Part shown: in pieces, positions 35,471 through 37,119 of the stretch
Layout of the letters: every line of letters begins with the position of its first letter
How positions within the stretch are numbered: the stretch's first letter is position 1
Assembly: GCA_032718475.1 (NCBI GenBank)
Contig: JAUCBJ010004615.1
Span: 1 to 37,119, forward strand
Reading direction: 5' to 3'
Length of the DNA: 37,119 nucleotides
Source of the DNA: Nemertoderma westbladi
Taxonomy: Eukaryota; Xenacoelomorpha; Nemertodermatida; Nemertodermatidae
Translations under genes and position numbers: made by a program
Notes under the pieces: model-generated
What the model was told of the DNA's origin: nothing
The model's database searches: none
Seen by the model: the letters and a program-made list of their open reading frames with translations, nothing else

Positions 35471-37119
35471 ATAAATAGGATCAGGCGACAATCCGTTCTA
35501 AATTCAAAAGTTTTTCGTGTTGATCATAAAAATAAACTGTATAAGTTTCTGTGCATACAGTATAACAACGAGTAGGCCAGTTAGGTAGCACTTAAAATTT
35601 ATAAAATGGCAATATATTGGTTTCAACCTGTGTGTAATGTATAGATTATATTGACTATTGTATAGTATAGTATATTGTATAGACTATTGTGTATTTTGAA
35701 GATATCTGCTGTAAAAATTTATCTGGTGAGTTGTTTATTTATTTTAGTTACTTTATATTTTTGTGCATAAGGTAATCATTATTGTCTAAGATATTGACAA
35801 ACAAGTTAATAAAGTTAAGTCTAATTGTTGTACTCTATTTAATGATTCTCCGTGAAATATTCATGAAGAAGGCCCCCAATATCTGGTACATCGTTTGAGA
35901 GGAGAGAGAGGAGGGGGGGTGGCATCATTGTCACATAAACGGGTTGTTCAGCTTGAATAAAGAATATTGCCTATTATATACTAGGCCTACGCCGGATAAA
36001 TATAATGTTTATAAAATCATTAAAATACAAATTTACATGCTATTTTGATGTAAAAAAATAAATAGCTAAATTGTTCTATATGTAAAATACTGAATAATTT
36101 ATAATATATTTCGTCAGCATCCAGGTCTCAACCCCCGTGTAAAAGAAAGGAACTACACAAAAAATTAATGGTTTCCTATATAAATGTATGCCTGTTCTCT
36201 CCTTTTTATCCGTTTTATCCATGTTCTGTCAAACATTTGATTAATACAAGTGTAGTATGCTGAAATAGTACACAATTGGTATTGGAAAGCTGTTTTATTT
36301 GGTGAATAATTATTGGAGGAACGATCTGTATGGAGTTGTTGTTTTGTCTGTAGGTTTCCGTTGCATTATTGTAGGATACGCCAGCCTAGAAGACATTAGG
36401 CCTACAATAGCATAGGTACAGTTTTATCATGATATTTTTGTAGATGTTGTTAGGCCTACAGATGTAAGGAATGAATTGTTGTGGATTTGTTGTGTATGCC
36501 GATATTCCAGCTTGGATTATTCCATATTCCAAATGGTGTTTCCAGGTGATGTGCTGATCTATTTGTGCTCATGGGAATTTTATCATCTGTCATTTATCGA
36601 TTGATGTGTTGTTGATTGTGTTAACATGATTCTTAAACAATGTTTGGTTAACAAGCCGAGCCAATAAAGTTAAGGTAAAGTTATGAGAAAAAAAAGTAAA
36701 GTTAAAGTAAAGTTGTGATGAAAGGGTCCAACATAGTCTTCGATAATCAGTTATTTTCTGGACACCTATTTTCAAAAGACCTTACTCCTGAAAGTGACAC
36801 CACAGTCTAATAAAACTATTTATGTTACCACCATATCAACAGTATTTAATGATGAATCTCATTAATAATTAAAGGATTAGACATTTAATTATACACAACA
36901 CATGCATCTCGAGTTTAATAGTTATAGTTTGTGACCATGAACGGTTAGTTCAGCAATGACAATGCGGTATTTTGGTGGTTTTGATTTGACGATGATATAT
37001 CTGCCGGCTAGGTAGCAATGAAAGGTGTAGGTGGTGGCGGAAGTTAGATTCCCTCCAAACGATCCGCATTTAAGTCGATTAGCTGGGCTCAAAGCATGCC
37101 TATCGTTTCCAATGACAAC
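35471..37119. other. 3' flank without recognisable gene
   Basis: AT-rich intergenic-looking sequence. It contains a GTATAGTATAGTATATTGTA patch at ~35660, a GAGAGAGAGGAGGGGGGG patch at ~35900, TAGGCCTAC words at ~35983, ~36400 and ~36452, and a GTAAAGTTAAAGTAAAGTT patch at ~36697. No exon with domain content is seen on either strand. Confidence 0.4.

Overview
The window is genomic DNA from an animal, almost certainly a marine invertebrate. It is AT-rich with long introns full of degraded retrotransposons, and it contains canonical GT/AG splice sites and no bacterial gene structure. Three features make an invertebrate deuterostome (echinoderm or hemichordate type) my best guess: frequent AGGCCT palindromes (TAGGCCTAC type), a foldback element with 15-bp terminal subrepeats like the sea-urchin TU elements, and secreted multi-CUB genes. 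This is an inference, not a proof.

One host gene spans most of the window on the + strand. I can follow 13 exons (2745..34321) whose splice phases all fit, giving 642 codons, one split N-terminal codon and a TGA stop at 34319..34321. The 5' end (signal peptide and perhaps more CUB domains) lies upstream or was not recognised. The product has four tandem CUB domains, each encoded by two exons, with an internal phase-0 intron just before V/I-Y/F-D-G and phase-1 introns at the domain borders. They are followed by a ~202-residue C-terminal module with six cysteines encoded by five exons. I cannot assign that module to a named family. The protein is probably secreted or extracellular.

The introns hold nearly everything else. 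Intron 1 (2918..7537) carries a reverse-strand zinc-finger/RT/restriction-like-endonuclease LINE into which two other 5'-truncated LINEs inserted, each with an 11-bp target-site duplication. Intron 3 has a BEL/Pao-like gag remnant. Intron 4 has a tRNA-derived SINE with an 11-bp duplication. Intron 5 has a Ty3/gypsy RNase H remnant. Intron 6 has a 24-bp minisatellite. Intron 8 has a GIY-YIG (Penelope-like) fragment, two LINE tails and a TU-like foldback element. Intron 9 has a 2-kb TIR element with nine copies of a GTCCCRTACTTTAC motif, a LINE tail, and a tRNA-like sequence joined to another LINE tail. Intron 10 has a Ty3/gypsy gag-protease remnant and a LINE RT. Intron 12 has LINE endonuclease pieces interrupted by a 2.4-kb, 36-bp minisatellite.

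The most unusual item is that 36-bp array. On the reverse strand its unit encodes part of the LINE endonuclease just before the conserved S-D-H-D motif, and both edges join LINE coding sequence in frame, so the array appears to have expanded from 12 codons of the retrotransposon. The window ends with the 3' region of the CUB gene, a MITE-like inverted repeat and ~2 kb of AT-rich sequence without recognisable genes.
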